A DNA stretch of 64,000 nucleotides from Ureibacillus sinduriensis BLB-1 = JCM 15800. Lineage in GTDB: Bacteria; Bacillota; Bacilli; Bacillales_A; Planococcaceae. The notes beneath the pieces are model-generated. The model was not told the origin of the DNA. It did not search any database and saw only the letters and a program-made list of their open reading frames with translations. A program made the position numbers and the translations under genes. The stretch is taken from the NCBI RefSeq assembly GCF_000772955.1, contig NZ_JPVO01000055.1, positions 124,001 to 188,000 on the forward strand, written 5' to 3'. Positions 8,995 through 17,520 of this stretch are shown here, piece after piece (positions within the stretch are counted from its first letter, which is position 1; every line of letters begins with the position of its first letter).

Positions 8995-10041
8995 ATGAGA
9001 AAATCGTTCCTATATATGATCATCCTGTTCGTCATCGTCTTTTTCTTGAGTTTTTACAAATTGGACTACTATATTATGAAGCCCGGTAGTGCTTATAATG
9101 TGAGTGAATTTGTTACGGTGGAAGACGGGGATAAAAACCACGAAGGAACCATGAGTCTAATGACGGTGGCAATGGCTCAAGCAACACCTCTTACATATGC
9201 TGTTTCGTATTTTAGTGAGTATGAGGAAGTATTTAAGGAAGAAGAGGTTAGACAAGAGGAAGAAGACGAAAAAGAATATAGTGTCCGTCAATTAAAGTTA
9301 ATGTCGGATTCACAATTCAATGCTTTATATGTCGCCTTCCAAAAAGCAAACCTACCATATACAATTGAGTATCACGGTGTGACTGTTCTAAATGTGCTGG
9401 CAGATGGTGCGGCAGATGGAGAGCTGGAACCGGGTGATGAAATAGTTGAAATCGACGGAGTCATGATCGAAAAAGCACAGGAGCTTACGGAAATTTTAAG
9501 TGCAAAAAAAGAGAATGAAGCAGTTGAACTAGTTATCGACCGAGATGACAAGCTGTTGGATCGAACAATCAAATTGAAACCGATTCCCGGCAGTGAAAAA
9601 GTAGGGATTGGTATCACATACTCTGAAAGTAAATTAATCAAAACTGATCCAAATGTTAAAGTGGACGCGGATAAAATCGGTGGACCTTCGGCTGGCCTAA
9701 TGTTCACTCTCGAAATTTTAAATCAATTACTCGATGATGATCTAACAAAAGGGTACAGCATAGCTGGTACAGGTGAAATGAATGAAGATGGCACGGTTGG
9801 ACGAATTGGCGGGATTGAGAAAAAAGTAGTGGCAGCCGATAGGGATGGGGTTGAAATCTTTTTCGCACCGGATGATGAAATTACCCAAGCAATGCTTCAA
9901 ATCAATCCAAACCTAAAATCAAATTACGATGTTGCTGTCGAGACTGCAGAAAAAATTGATACGGATATGGAGATTGTGCCCGTGAAAACAATCGATGATG
10001 CTATTGATTATATAGAAAAGCTTCAACCAAAAAAGGATTAA
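8995..10041 (+). CDS. ylbL: YlbL, PDZ-Lon type membrane serine protease
   Basis: One N-terminal membrane helix (residues ~5-22), then a PDZ domain (~125-205, VLADGAADGELEPGDEIVEIDG) and a C-terminal Lon-type proteolytic domain. The catalytic dyad is visible as Ser232 in GGPSAGLMF and Lys277 in GGIEKKVVAAD. In B. subtilis YlbL, together with CtpA, degrades the division inhibitor YneA after DNA damage; pneumococcal SepM is a relative that processes a peptide pheromone. Length 348 is normal. AGGAGG lies 9-10 nt before ATG 8995. An acidic stretch (EEEVRQEEEDEKE, ~80-94) separates the membrane segment from the PDZ domain. A very strong terminator follows. Confidence 0.94.
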   Translation: MRKSFLYMIILFVIVFFLSFYKLDYYIMKPGSAYNVSEFVTVEDGDKNHEGTMSLMTVAMAQATPLTYAVSYFSEYEEVFKEEEVRQEEEDEKEYSVRQLKLMSDSQFNALYVAFQKANLPYTIEYHGVTVLNVLADGAADGELEPGDEIVEIDGVMIEKAQELTEILSAKKENEAVELVIDRDDKLLDRTIKLKPIPGSEKVGIGITYSESKLIKTDPNVKVDADKIGGPSAGLMFTLEILNQLLDDDLTKGYSIAGTGEMNEDGTVGRIGGIEKKVVAADRDGVEIFFAPDDEITQAMLQINPNLKSNYDVAVETAEKIDTDMEIVPVKTIDDAIDYIEKLQPKKD

Positions 10042-10048
10042 CTGTTTA

Positions 10049-10091
10049 AGGGGGAGAAAAAGTCACTGTACTTTTTCTCCCCCTGTTTTTT
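10049..10091 (+). terminator. Strong Rho-independent terminator after ylbL
   Basis: Perfect 15-bp stem AGGGGGAGAAAAAGT (10049-10063) / its complement (10070-10084), 6-nt loop, then GTTTTTT. Confidence 0.95.
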
Positions 10092-10152
10092 GGCAAGGAC
10101 TATTGCATTAATGTAACAGAAAAAAATGGCTTACACAGCATAGAGACGAGGC

Positions 10153-11361
10153 CTATAAACGAATCGGAGGAGTTTGGTAGTCCCCGGCAATCAGCTCTCC
10201 GGAAGCCATTTCCACCCCCAAAGCATACATATCGGTTGCGCGGATATCCAATAACAGCATGGGATCGTTTGTGGATGCAACACGGCTTATTAAAGGTAAC
10301 GGAAACTGTTTTTTATGTTTTGATAAGTACGCCTGCCCATTTTTCGTCATCCCCAATAATCGAATATAAGATAGTTTCGAGGAATTGTGTAGTTGCTCTT
10401 TTGTAATACCTGTGAATATATGTGTCAGCATTCGCTGGAGTCTTGTCCATGTATATCGTTTAGACTTGATTAAGGTCATGAATTGGTTAAAAGAATTACT
10501 CTTTTTCGCAGCCTTGCTGAGGGCAAATTCTATTCCCTCACTGACATCTGCGAAACGGGTCAATTGCTCCGGTGTATGCCGTAAAATGGCGAAGCGTAAA
10601 TATGGCCAAAACGTTTCCCACTGTATAAAAGAAATATACTTATTTTGCCATTCTTCTAGTAGCATATATGTTTCATCCGGTACAAATTGTACGATTTCTT
10701 CGAGAGATTGCTGCTCAAAGATAGCTTTTCTTATTCCGGTTGCACTGGCGATGGTAGACTCGGTATTTATGTCATCATGAAAGCCGGCCTGAATCCGTGG
10801 AATCGTCATAGGCTCAATGTTTAGATTTAAACGTTTGGCAGCTTCTATATAGTGATAACCGAGAATGTTGTTGGGTTTTGATAAATCTATTGTATGCCCT
10901 TGTTCCTTTTGGCGGAGTTCCTCGTATGCCTTGAATAGACTTTGGGGATAACTAATGCCAGTTGAAACATACTGTTTAATGAGTGCATTATATTGCTCTT
11001 CGTGGCTTTTTAATAATGTAAAAGTGTTCAGAAAGGGGTGAATCGTGCCTTCTTCACTTCCAAAAGCAAAATTCGTACAGCCAATAGCCTCCAATAGTTG
11101 AATGGCACCTTCAGCAAAAAAAGTAGCATGCCCGGTACAGAACGCATAAGGAAGTTCAATCACAATATCTACACCGTTTTTCAAAGCCATTTTGGTGCGA
11201 TGCCATTTATCTATTACTGCGGGTTCACCCCGTTGCAAGAAGTTCCCACTCATAACAGCGATAACCACATCGGCATTTGACCGATCTTTCGATTGACTTA
11301 CATGATAAAAATGTCCATTATGAAATGGGTTGTACTCAACAACTACTCCTACAGCTTTCAT
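10153..11361 (-). CDS. tmcAL: tRNA(Met) cytidine acetate ligase TmcAL
   Basis: Adds acetate to C34 of elongator tRNA-Met (ac4C) using ATP, the job done by the acetyl-CoA enzyme TmcA in E. coli. The N-terminal nucleotidyltransferase domain is clear: AVGVVVEYNPFHNGHFYHV (HxGH-type motif HNGH), VMSGNFLQRGEPAVIDKW and IELPYAFCTGHATFFAEGA. Further motifs PKPNNILGYHY-type (LSKPNNILGYHYIEA) and SATGIRKAI are typical. The 402 residues match B. subtilis YlbM. It is transcribed divergently from ylbN-rpmF as in other Bacillales. Confidence 0.95.
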   Translation of the reverse strand: MKAVGVVVEYNPFHNGHFYHVSQSKDRSNADVVIAVMSGNFLQRGEPAVIDKWHRTKMALKNGVDIVIELPYAFCTGHATFFAEGAIQLLEAIGCTNFAFGSEEGTIHPFLNTFTLLKSHEEQYNALIKQYVSTGISYPQSLFKAYEELRQKEQGHTIDLSKPNNILGYHYIEAAKRLNLNIEPMTIPRIQAGFHDDINTESTIASATGIRKAIFEQQSLEEIVQFVPDETYMLLEEWQNKYISFIQWETFWPYLRFAILRHTPEQLTRFADVSEGIEFALSKAAKKSNSFNQFMTLIKSKRYTWTRLQRMLTHIFTGITKEQLHNSSKLSYIRLLGMTKNGQAYLSKHKKQFPLPLISRVASTNDPMLLLDIRATDMYALGVEMASGELIAGDYQTPPIRL

Positions 11362-11421
11362 TATATGTTACACTCCTATGTGGGAAGACTTTTAAGAAAA
11401 AGATACCAAAGATTAGTAAAC

Positions 11422-11459
11422 AAGAAAGATGAATTGGACTATATTCTGAAATCTTTCTT
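11422..11459. other. Intergenic hairpin between tmcAL and ylbN
   Basis: AAGAAAGAT (11422-11430) and ATCTTTCTT (11451-11459) are perfect complements, with GAAT/ATTC stacked inside. It lies in the 220-nt space between divergent genes; it could be an RNA structure or operator, and its role is unclear. Confidence 0.35.
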
Positions 11460-11524
11460 ATCTATCGTTTTTTATGATTTATCTAAATTATATTACTCAA
11501 TTTGTATAGTGACAAGAAAATATC

Positions 11525-11553
11525 TTGACATCTAAAAATACACATTATATAAT
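11525..11553 (+). promoter_or_regulatory. Consensus sigma-A promoter of ylbN-rpmF
   Basis: TTGACA (11525-11530), exactly 17 bp, TATAAT (11548-11553): a perfect match to the vegetative consensus, about 30 nt before the ylbN start. Confidence 0.93.
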
Positions 11554-11582
11554 CAACATTGTTGTCTCGAGGTGATTAGTGA

Positions 11583-12116
11583 ATGAAATGGTCAATTCAT
11601 CAATTATCGAAGTATCGCCAAAATGGGATGCCGATTGATGCAGAAGTACAATTGGATGATGTAATGAAGCGAAACAATGATATTCGTCATATTTCACCCG
11701 TTCATGTAAAAGGACACTGTACTTTCGGTGCATCGCAAATGACATGTCAATTTACGATGACAGCGACATTAACTCTTCCATGTTCTAGGACTTGGGAGGA
11801 TGTTGAATATCCGATAGAAGTTGATACAGTTGAAATATTCAGCTGGGCAGATCCTGAACATCGTGGTAATGACGATGGTGATATACATTATATTGATGGT
11901 GAAGTTATCGACTTTAATCCAGTTTTAGAAGAACTTGTGCTACTTGAAGTGCCTATGCAGATTTTTAAAGAAGACACTGAAGGAAAAGTACAGGGAGGCA
12001 AAAACTGGAGCTATTCAACAGATGAAGATGAAGCTCGTCAAAAGGAAAATGACGAACCAAAAGTGGATCCAAGACTTGCTGATTTAGCTAAGTATTTTGA
12101 TCAAACAGATGAATAG
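11583..12116 (+). CDS. ylbN: YlbN, YceD/DUF177 family protein
   Basis: A 177-residue protein of the YceD (DUF177) family, which in most bacteria is encoded immediately upstream of ribosomal protein L32; its plant relative is linked to 23S rRNA accumulation. Family features: central TCQFTMTATLTLPCSRTWEDVEYPIEV and the acidic ending DPRLADLAKYFDQ. GAGGTGA lies 7 nt before ATG 11583. It shares a consensus promoter and an operon with rpmF, 24 nt apart. Probably acts in ribosome biogenesis in the cytoplasm (inference from family and neighbour). Confidence 0.92.
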   Translation: MKWSIHQLSKYRQNGMPIDAEVQLDDVMKRNNDIRHISPVHVKGHCTFGASQMTCQFTMTATLTLPCSRTWEDVEYPIEVDTVEIFSWADPEHRGNDDGDIHYIDGEVIDFNPVLEELVLLEVPMQIFKEDTEGKVQGGKNWSYSTDEDEARQKENDEPKVDPRLADLAKYFDQTDE

Positions 12117-12140
12117 ATAATCTGTAAGGAGGTGCCAATA

Positions 12141-12314
12141 ATGGCTGTACCATTTAGAAGAACTTCTAAAACTGCAAAAAGAAAGCGTCGTACGCATTTC
12201 AAATTATCTGTACCTGGTATGGTAGCATGCCCAAACTGTGGCGAAGCAACTTTAGCTCACCACGTATGTAAAGCTTGTGGACACTACAAAGGTAAAGAAG
12301 TAGTTAGTAAATAA
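12141..12314 (+). CDS. rpmF: 50S ribosomal protein L32
   Basis: 57 residues beginning [20 protein letters not shown], the classic Bacillales L32 start. Two CxxC pairs (CPNC and CKAC) make it the zinc-binding form. ATG 12141 is preceded by AAGGAGGTG, an almost complete anti-16S match; a GTG at 12132 inside that site is not a plausible start. Expressed with ylbN and followed by a terminator. Confidence 0.98.
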   Translation: MAVPFRRTSKTAKRKRRTHFKLSVPGMVACPNCGEATLAHHVCKACGHYKGKEVVSK

Positions 12315-12332
12315 TTCAGTATTTACTAAATA

Positions 12333-12377
12333 AGGCTATTAGAGAGGCCATGGCTCTCTAGTAGCCTTTTTTCTTTT
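12333..12377 (+). terminator. Rho-independent terminator after rpmF
   Basis: AGGCTATTAGAGAG pairs with CTCTCTAGTAGCCT (one mismatch), 7-nt loop, then TTTTTTC. Confidence 0.92.
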
Positions 12378-12501
12378 TATCCCAGCATGACAAAGGAAAT
12401 CGGTTCTATTCTTGTAATAAGTTCATTCCTCCCGTACTATTTAATTTGTATGGTCTAGTTAATTCTTAAGTATCCATGAAGCTAAAGGGGGATGTTTTAG
12501 T

Positions 12502-13263
12502 ATGGTTTACAAGATAGAAAAAAATGAGGGAGTCATTACTTTCACCATTGATCGAGCAGAAAAAAGGAATGCCATAAATGACGAAGTAATGGAAGGGTTT
12601 AAGAAAGTTATTACATATATCAAAGAGCATAATGATGTGCGCTTCCTCGTTATTACAGGGAGCGGGGAGCAAGCTTTTTGCTCGGGTGGAGACTTGTCGG
12701 AATTTCATTTCCTTAAAACGGAAGCGGAAGCTTTTGGAATGTTAAGCAAAATGGGGAATATCCTATACGATTTAGCGACTTTGCACGTGCCAACCATTGC
12801 GCTAATAAATGGCGCTGCTGTCGGCGGAGGCTGTGAAATAGCAACCGCTTGTGATTTTCGTTTAGTCGCAAGTCACGCAAAATGTGGCTTTATACAAGGC
12901 ACGTTATCCATTACAAGTGGGTGGGGGGGCGGTACCTATTTGTTTGAAAGAGGCTTGCGGCATGATCAGGCTCTAAAGATGCTCATAGAATCGAAAAAGT
13001 ATGATGCACAGCTTCTTTATGAAATGGGTTGGGCTATGGGTGTATTCGAAGGTTCGAAAGAACAAGCGCTGGAAGCATTTATAGGTGATATGAGAAATAT
13101 CCACCCAGATGTCCATCGAGCTTATAAGGAAATAGAACTTCGTAAGTGGAAAGAGAAAAATATGTATGAACGTGTGATGGAAGAAATTCGTTTATGCGCA
13201 AAACTATGGGAAAGCGATGCTCACAATGAAGCGGTCGCTCGGTTTTTGAACAAGACAAAATAA
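12502..13263 (+). CDS. Enoyl-CoA hydratase/isomerase (crotonase) family protein
   Basis: A 253-residue crotonase-fold protein. Visible: N-terminal RAEKRNAINDEV, the first oxyanion-hole segment FCSGGDLSEF (~residues 53-62) and the second, INGAAVGGGCEIATACDFRLVAS (~95-117). The stretch that normally holds the two catalytic glutamates of hydratases reads FIQGTLSITSGWGGGTYLFERG, so the usual PE-x-x-LGL-x-P glutamate is absent. This pattern, ending in GWGG, recalls decarboxylating crotonases such as ethylmalonyl-CoA decarboxylase rather than true hydratases. The substrate cannot be deduced. A GGGGG ribosome site lies upstream of ATG 12502. It sits between rpmF and gerR, a place empty in B. subtilis. 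Confidence 0.8.
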   Translation: MVYKIEKNEGVITFTIDRAEKRNAINDEVMEGFKKVITYIKEHNDVRFLVITGSGEQAFCSGGDLSEFHFLKTEAEAFGMLSKMGNILYDLATLHVPTIALINGAAVGGGCEIATACDFRLVASHAKCGFIQGTLSITSGWGGGTYLFERGLRHDQALKMLIESKKYDAQLLYEMGWAMGVFEGSKEQALEAFIGDMRNIHPDVHRAYKEIELRKWKEKNMYERVMEEIRLCAKLWESDAHNEAVARFLNKTK

Positions 13264-13290
13264 AAGGTGCTCATCTCTGGAGGAGGTGAG

Positions 13291-13398
13291 GTGTTTGCCG
13301 ACTCTTTTTGCGAAAAACAAGTGGTAGAAAGAAAGTTAATACAATTTATCCTTTTTCCATTGTTTGTTATTCTATTTAATCTATTTACCTGCATATAG
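13291..13398 (+). CDS. Possible 35-residue membrane protein
   Basis: GTG 13291 is preceded by GGAGGAGGTGAG (13279-13290), a near-complete complement of the 16S 3' end, though the spacing is short (about 4 nt). The ORF encodes 35 residues: a charged head (about residues 4-15, with Glu, Lys, Arg) followed by a continuous hydrophobic stretch of about 19 residues rich in Phe, Leu and Ile, ending before TAG 13396. That is the form of a single-pass small membrane protein. It lies between the crotonase gene (27 nt downstream of its stop) and gerR. No family recognised. It could instead be a leader ORF or a chance ORF. Confidence 0.4.
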   Translation: MFADSFCEKQVVERKLIQFILFPLFVILFNLFTCI

Positions 13399-13399
13399 T
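13392..13399 (+). promoter_or_regulatory. Candidate sigma-E -10 element upstream of gerR
   Basis: CATATAGT fits the sigma-E -10 pattern CATANNNT and lies 25 nt before the gerR start. The -35 region is only a partial match (TAT rather than ATA at 16-nt spacing). B. subtilis gerR is known to be under sigma-E, which raises the prior. Confidence 0.4.
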
Positions 13400-13423
13400 A
13401 GTAAAAAATGCGAGGTGATAGAA

Positions 13424-13807
13424 GTGGATGGAAAAAGACGTAAAGATCAATGGACGGCCGATGACGATGAGAAATTAGCCGAAATCGTTATTCAAGCTGT
13501 TCAAAATGGTAAAACACAACTTGAAGCTTTTGCTGAAGCTGCAAGTTTATTGAATCGTACAAAACAAGCGTGCGGCTTCCGTTGGAATAAAACACTCAGG
13601 CAGCAGTATGGCCAAATGCTTAATAGTGTACGAAAACGTCCAAAGCAATTAATGCGCAGCCATTTAAAACTAGCACTCAATAGTTTCGATGAACTTACCG
13701 AAGCATATAACGAACTAGAAACTAGGTATCGGGAATTGCAGTCAGAACACGAAAAAATTCTTAAATGGCTTCAACAAGGTTCCAGTTTTATAGAACAGCA
13801 TAAATAA
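13424..13807 (+). CDS. gerR: GerR/RsfA-family sporulation transcription regulator
   Basis: 127 residues. A Myb/SANT-like DNA-binding domain occupies residues ~5-60 (QWTADDDEKLAEIV, LLNRTKQACGFRWNKTLRQQY), the hallmark of the RsfA/GerR/YlbO family; a coiled-coil tail follows (SFDELTEAYNELETRYRELQSEHEKIL). In B. subtilis GerR (YlbO), at this chromosomal position, represses sigma-E genes in the mother cell, and RsfA tunes sigma-F genes in the forespore. Start at GTG 13424 (GAGGTGA at 13412-13418, spacing 5) fits the family N-terminus; the frame is open further upstream with no ribosome site. Confidence 0.88.
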   Translation: MDGKRRKDQWTADDDEKLAEIVIQAVQNGKTQLEAFAEAASLLNRTKQACGFRWNKTLRQQYGQMLNSVRKRPKQLMRSHLKLALNSFDELTEAYNELETRYRELQSEHEKILKWLQQGSSFIEQHK

Positions 13808-14288
13808 ATCTCGACATAGCAGTTTATGTTAGAAAAAGTAACCGTTATAATGGAATAATTTTCCGATTCAGGCGTTTTCATATGAAGTTGTATTTTATAA
13901 ATGGCATCAATGTATTTAGGGTCGCCTAAATGAGAAAAAAGTTAATGGAAAATCATTAATTTCAACAGATGGGCGGCACAAAAATGCATGATTACTTTGA
14001 TGTATTCGTGATGCACAGTGTTATTTTTTTATCCGGCTCTATTAATAATTTCGATCTTATCCTAAAAATGTAATGGTCGGGTTCTAAAATATGCCTATAT
14101 AGGAAATAAATTTCATCAGACATATCGTAAATAATTGGTGTATCCATTATAATGAATATCAACAAGACAAGGTCTGCCAATTGGTAGACCTTTAATTTTC
14201 GTTATGCGATTTTTGACAAACTTGTCATTTTAAAAAAGACTTGATAACTTTTATTTTAGAGAACGAACAATGGATAGGAGGGTGAATC
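13808..14288. other. Long intergenic region between gerR and panE
   Basis: AT-rich, about 480 nt, where B. subtilis has ylbP. I find no acceptable gene on either strand. A 62-codon minus-strand frame (13992-14180) starts inside the terminator stem at 14169 and lacks a ribosome site. The only clear element is the terminator near its right end. Confidence 0.6.
14169..14199 (+). terminator. Terminator-like hairpin before panE
   Basis: AAGGTCTGCC (14169-14178) pairs with GGTAGACCTT (14183-14192) with one G-U pair, 4-nt loop, followed by TAATTTT. It may end a transcript from gerR or from the unexplained intergenic stretch. Confidence 0.7.
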
Positions 14289-15191
14289 ATGGAAATAGTT
14301 GTAATTGGTGGCGGTTCGGTTGGTATGCTGATAGCTAGCTTTTTAGCGGAGTATAATGATAGAGTTACTCTTATCACACACACGGAAGACCAGGCAAGGA
14401 CCCTTAAGCAAAATGGACTTGTACGGAAAAATATAGATGGTACGACTACTGTATGCAGGGTTGATGCATACACAGATTTATCTTATCTTTCCAAGGATGC
14501 GCTCGTCATTGTTGCAGTCAAATATGGACATCTTGTACAGGTTTATGAAACACTGCAAAATTTGGATCCTGCAATCCCACTTCTCTTCCTGCAAAACGGT
14601 TTGGCTCATTTAGAGGAAGCCGACTCTTTACCTCAACTTTCGATTGCCTTTGGTTCATGCCAATTCGGTGCTGAACGGGAAAATGACGTAATGGTCCATC
14701 ATCGAGGTATAGGCGTTATGAAAATTGCAGTTGAAAAAGGGGATGTACATCCATTTAAGCTCTTATTGGAAAGTCCCAACTCGTTTTTTCAAGTTGAATT
14801 TGTCAAAAGTGCAGAAGAAATGCTTTTTGAGAAAGCGATACTAAATTGTTTTATCAATCCATTAACAGCTGTTTTAAATGTTACTAATGGGAAGTTGGTT
14901 GAAGATCCAAGCTGCTATAAGCTTCTCCAAAATATATATAAAGAGGTATTGAACGCTTTCCCGGAAGAAATGTCCCGAATTTCATTTTCTGACGTGGTGA
15001 ACTTGTGTCGGAGAACTGCCTCTAATACATCTTCCATGTTAGGGGATATGTTAAAGTCCAGCCCGACGGAAATTGAAACAATTGTCGGGGCGGTTATAAA
15101 AAGAGCTGCAAAAGCTGGGCGGAACTTACCAATTTTGGAAACATTGTATTTATTAGTTTTAGCAAAGGAAGGAAGCGGTGAGAAAATGTGA
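14289..15191 (+). CDS. panE: 2-dehydropantoate 2-reductase (PanE/ApbA family, YlbQ-like)
   Basis: NADPH-dependent reduction of ketopantoate to pantoate in pantothenate/CoA synthesis is the family reaction. N-terminal Rossmann motif VVIGGGSVGMLIASFLA (residues ~3-19). The middle contains the ketopantoate reductase pattern VAVKYGHLVQVYETL and the QNGLAHLE segment, and the C-terminal helical domain contains KAILNCFINPLTAVLNVTNG with the conserved Lys/Asn pair. 300 residues, normal. AGGAGG is 6-7 nt upstream of ATG 14289. The stop overlaps the GTG of the next gene by four bases, so the two are translationally coupled. B. subtilis has a functional PanE elsewhere, so this paralogue's physiological substrate is less certain. 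Confidence 0.88.
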   Translation: MEIVVIGGGSVGMLIASFLAEYNDRVTLITHTEDQARTLKQNGLVRKNIDGTTTVCRVDAYTDLSYLSKDALVIVAVKYGHLVQVYETLQNLDPAIPLLFLQNGLAHLEEADSLPQLSIAFGSCQFGAERENDVMVHHRGIGVMKIAVEKGDVHPFKLLLESPNSFFQVEFVKSAEEMLFEKAILNCFINPLTAVLNVTNGKLVEDPSCYKLLQNIYKEVLNAFPEEMSRISFSDVVNLCRRTASNTSSMLGDMLKSSPTEIETIVGAVIKRAAKAGRNLPILETLYLLVLAKEGSGEKM

Positions 15192-15580
15192 AAATACTGA
15201 TTCAATACATAGTGAGTATCCTTATTTTTTTCCCTATTATTATATTCTTTATCACATATTTTATAGCTCGCAAGCAGAAAAAAGGCAAGTCAAAGTCATT
15301 CGGGCTTGCAAGTGATGCTACGACAATTATCCTGTTTTTCTCTGTACCCCTTTCCATTTCAAGCTTATGGGACAAGAATTATAATGTACTTGTTTTTGTT
15401 ATAGCTATTGTTATAGCCATTATTTTTACATACATAGATTGGCGTACGAAAAAAGAGATTGAAGTTTTGCGACTATTAAAGAAGACATGGAGATTATACT
15501 TTATTCTGCTGACAATTGCGTTTCTTGTTATTTGGATTGTTGGTTTGGTTCAAAGTATAATTGATTATGCTTTTAGCTGA
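15188..15580 (+). CDS. DUF3397 family membrane protein
   Basis: 130 residues with four hydrophobic segments (~6-26, 43-60, 67-84, 98-124) separated by short basic loops (ARKQKKGKSK, RTKKEIEVLRLLKK). Topology and position between panE and bshC match the DUF3397 family of Bacillales. Starts at GTG 15188, overlapping the panE stop (GTGA). No known function. Confidence 0.75.
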   Translation: MKILIQYIVSILIFFPIIIFFITYFIARKQKKGKSKSFGLASDATTIILFFSVPLSISSLWDKNYNVLVFVIAIVIAIIFTYIDWRTKKEIEVLRLLKKTWRLYFILLTIAFLVIWIVGLVQSIIDYAFS

Positions 15581-15701
15581 TTTAAGCATTTTCTTTTGAA
15601 GTAGAAGTTTGATACTTTACAATAAGGAATGGGATAAAACTAAGATTAGATAGAAATTAGAACAAGGTTGAAAACTGTTCGTAGAGTAGAGGAGATTTTT
15701 T

Positions 15702-17318
15702 ATGAGGCTGGAGCATATTGAAATACCAGTTAGCAATAAATTACTCGCTGAATATTGGTCGGGTAGTGAAGAATTACTGTCGTTTTTTGAATATAAGTAT
15801 AATGATGAAGCGTATAGAACTCGCTATAATTACTTAAAATCGAAGCATTATTATAGTGCGGAATTAAGCGCGATTGTTCGTCAATATATGGAACCCTTTG
15901 GTATTTCTAAAAAAGTTGAGGAAAATTTAACTGCTCTGGCGAATGGATCGGTTGCAGTAGTCGGAGGCCAACAGGCAGGGATCTTAACCGGGCCATTATA
16001 TTCCGTTCACAAGGCCATTTCAGTCATTTTGCTGGCGAAAAAACAGAGCTCGGAGTTGGGAGAAAAAATAGTCCCGATATTCTGGATTGCCGGGGAAGAT
16101 CATGATTTGGATGAAATCAATCATACTTTCACAATTGTAGAGGGTTCAATAAAAAAACGCGTCTACGGTAAGCGAACTAAATTGAAAACGATGGCTTCGA
16201 CTACAAATGTTAATAAAGAAGAATTGAAAAGCTTATTAAGTACAATTTTCAAAGATTATGGAGAAACCGAATATACCCATTCGCTTTATGAAAATTGTAT
16301 ATTCCAACTCGAACAAAGCAAGACCTTCACCGACTTTTTCGCACGTTTAATGAACGAATTGTTCAAGACGGAAGGATTGCTGATGATAGATGCGGCGTAT
16401 GAGCCTTTCAGGAAATATGAATCGGAATATTTTATCAAAATTATCGAGTCGAATGAAAAAATTGCGGAAGCAGTTGTTGAAAGGGAGAAACTTCTTAGTG
16501 GCGCCGGGTTTGGCAATCCGATAGAAGCTAGTCCGGAAAGTGCCAATCTTTTTTATGTACAGGAAGGCGAACGCTTCTTGCTCGAAAGAAATGCTGAGTT
16601 CTATCAAGATGCCAGTGGTTTCATTAAAATGTCCAAGGAGCAGCTTTTGGAGGTTGCAAAAAATAATCCCGAAATGTTAAGCAATAATGTAGTAACGAGA
16701 CCACTTATGCAGGAAATGACGATTCCGGTATTGGCTTTTGTCGGTGGTCCCGGAGAGCTAGCTTATTGGGCGACATTAAAGGATGCTTTCAACGTTCTTG
16801 ATTTACAGATGCCTATTCTGGCGCCAAGACTGAATATTACGCTGGTAGACAGAAAAATTGATCAGCTTCTTTCAACATACCAATTATCGGTTCTGGATAT
16901 TATTGATGGCAAAGCCAAGGCTTTGAAAGCGGAATATATCGACGGTGTTCAAGATAAGGAAGCCAAAGAGCAACTAGTTGCTTTAAACATGTTGGTGAAA
17001 GAGCATTATAGAGAATTAAATGCCCACTTAAAATCGCAGCAAATCGAATTGCAATTGCTTGTGGACAAAAATATAAAATATCATGAAAAACAGTTTGATT
17101 ATTTGAGCAAAAAGATTGAGCAGCAAGTCTTGATAAAGCATAAGAAAACGATTCGTCATTTTGATTCGATGCAATTTGAGATTTATCCAAATGATAGTCT
17201 GCAAGAGAGAGTATATAATCCATTCCAATATTTGAATCAATACGGACCCGAATTAATCAGGGACCTATGTTCACTTCCTTTTGAAATTGCAAATAAGCAC
17301 TATGTAATTCTTCTGTAA
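15702..17318 (+). CDS. bshC: Bacillithiol synthase BshC (cysteine-adding enzyme)
   Basis: Joins cysteine to glucosaminyl-malate in the last step of bacillithiol synthesis, the low-molecular-weight thiol of Bacillales. 538 residues, essentially the length of B. subtilis BshC (YllA). Recognisable segments: VVGGQQAGILTGPLYSVHKAIS (residues ~87-108), IPIFWIAGEDHDLDEINH-type (VPIFWIAGEDHDLDEINH, ~127-144), FVGGPGELAYWATLKDAF (~346-363) with MPILAPRLNITLVD following, and a long coiled-coil insert (~400-480). Its position immediately before mraZ is conserved in Bacillales. A terminator follows. Confidence 0.96.
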   Translation: MRLEHIEIPVSNKLLAEYWSGSEELLSFFEYKYNDEAYRTRYNYLKSKHYYSAELSAIVRQYMEPFGISKKVEENLTALANGSVAVVGGQQAGILTGPLYSVHKAISVILLAKKQSSELGEKIVPIFWIAGEDHDLDEINHTFTIVEGSIKKRVYGKRTKLKTMASTTNVNKEELKSLLSTIFKDYGETEYTHSLYENCIFQLEQSKTFTDFFARLMNELFKTEGLLMIDAAYEPFRKYESEYFIKIIESNEKIAEAVVEREKLLSGAGFGNPIEASPESANLFYVQEGERFLLERNAEFYQDASGFIKMSKEQLLEVAKNNPEMLSNNVVTRPLMQEMTIPVLAFVGGPGELAYWATLKDAFNVLDLQMPILAPRLNITLVDRKIDQLLSTYQLSVLDIIDGKAKALKAEYIDGVQDKEAKEQLVALNMLVKEHYRELNAHLKSQQIELQLLVDKNIKYHEKQFDYLSKKIEQQVLIKHKKTIRHFDSMQFEIYPNDSLQERVYNPFQYLNQYGPELIRDLCSLPFEIANKHYVILL

Positions 17319-17405
17319 TAAATGTAGTAGGAGTTTAATGTTGTTGGGTAATTGTACCTAATATAAAGGCGGAGGCCTGCTATATAGAGCTTTGGGTGCA
17401 ATAGT

Positions 17406-17440
17406 AAGAAGTCGTCTCAATAAGAGACGACTTCTTTTTT
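17406..17440 (+). terminator. Rho-independent terminator after bshC
   Basis: Perfect 13-bp stem AAGAAGTCGTCTC (17406-17418) / GAGACGACTTCTT (17424-17436), 5-nt loop, T-run. Confidence 0.95.
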
Positions 17441-17520
17441 GTGCCAAATTTCACATGTGTGTTGGTGTAGAAAAGTACTATATGCACAAATTATAAAAAG
17501 TAGTTAACAATCTCTTTAAA

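Noticed and set aside
13992-14180. 62-residue minus-strand ORF in the gerR-panE space
   Set aside because: Its start lies in the terminator stem and has no ribosome site; no similarity.
17346-17366. Seven-codon ORF after TAGGAG before mraZ
   Set aside because: Too short and upstream of the bshC terminator; probably chance.
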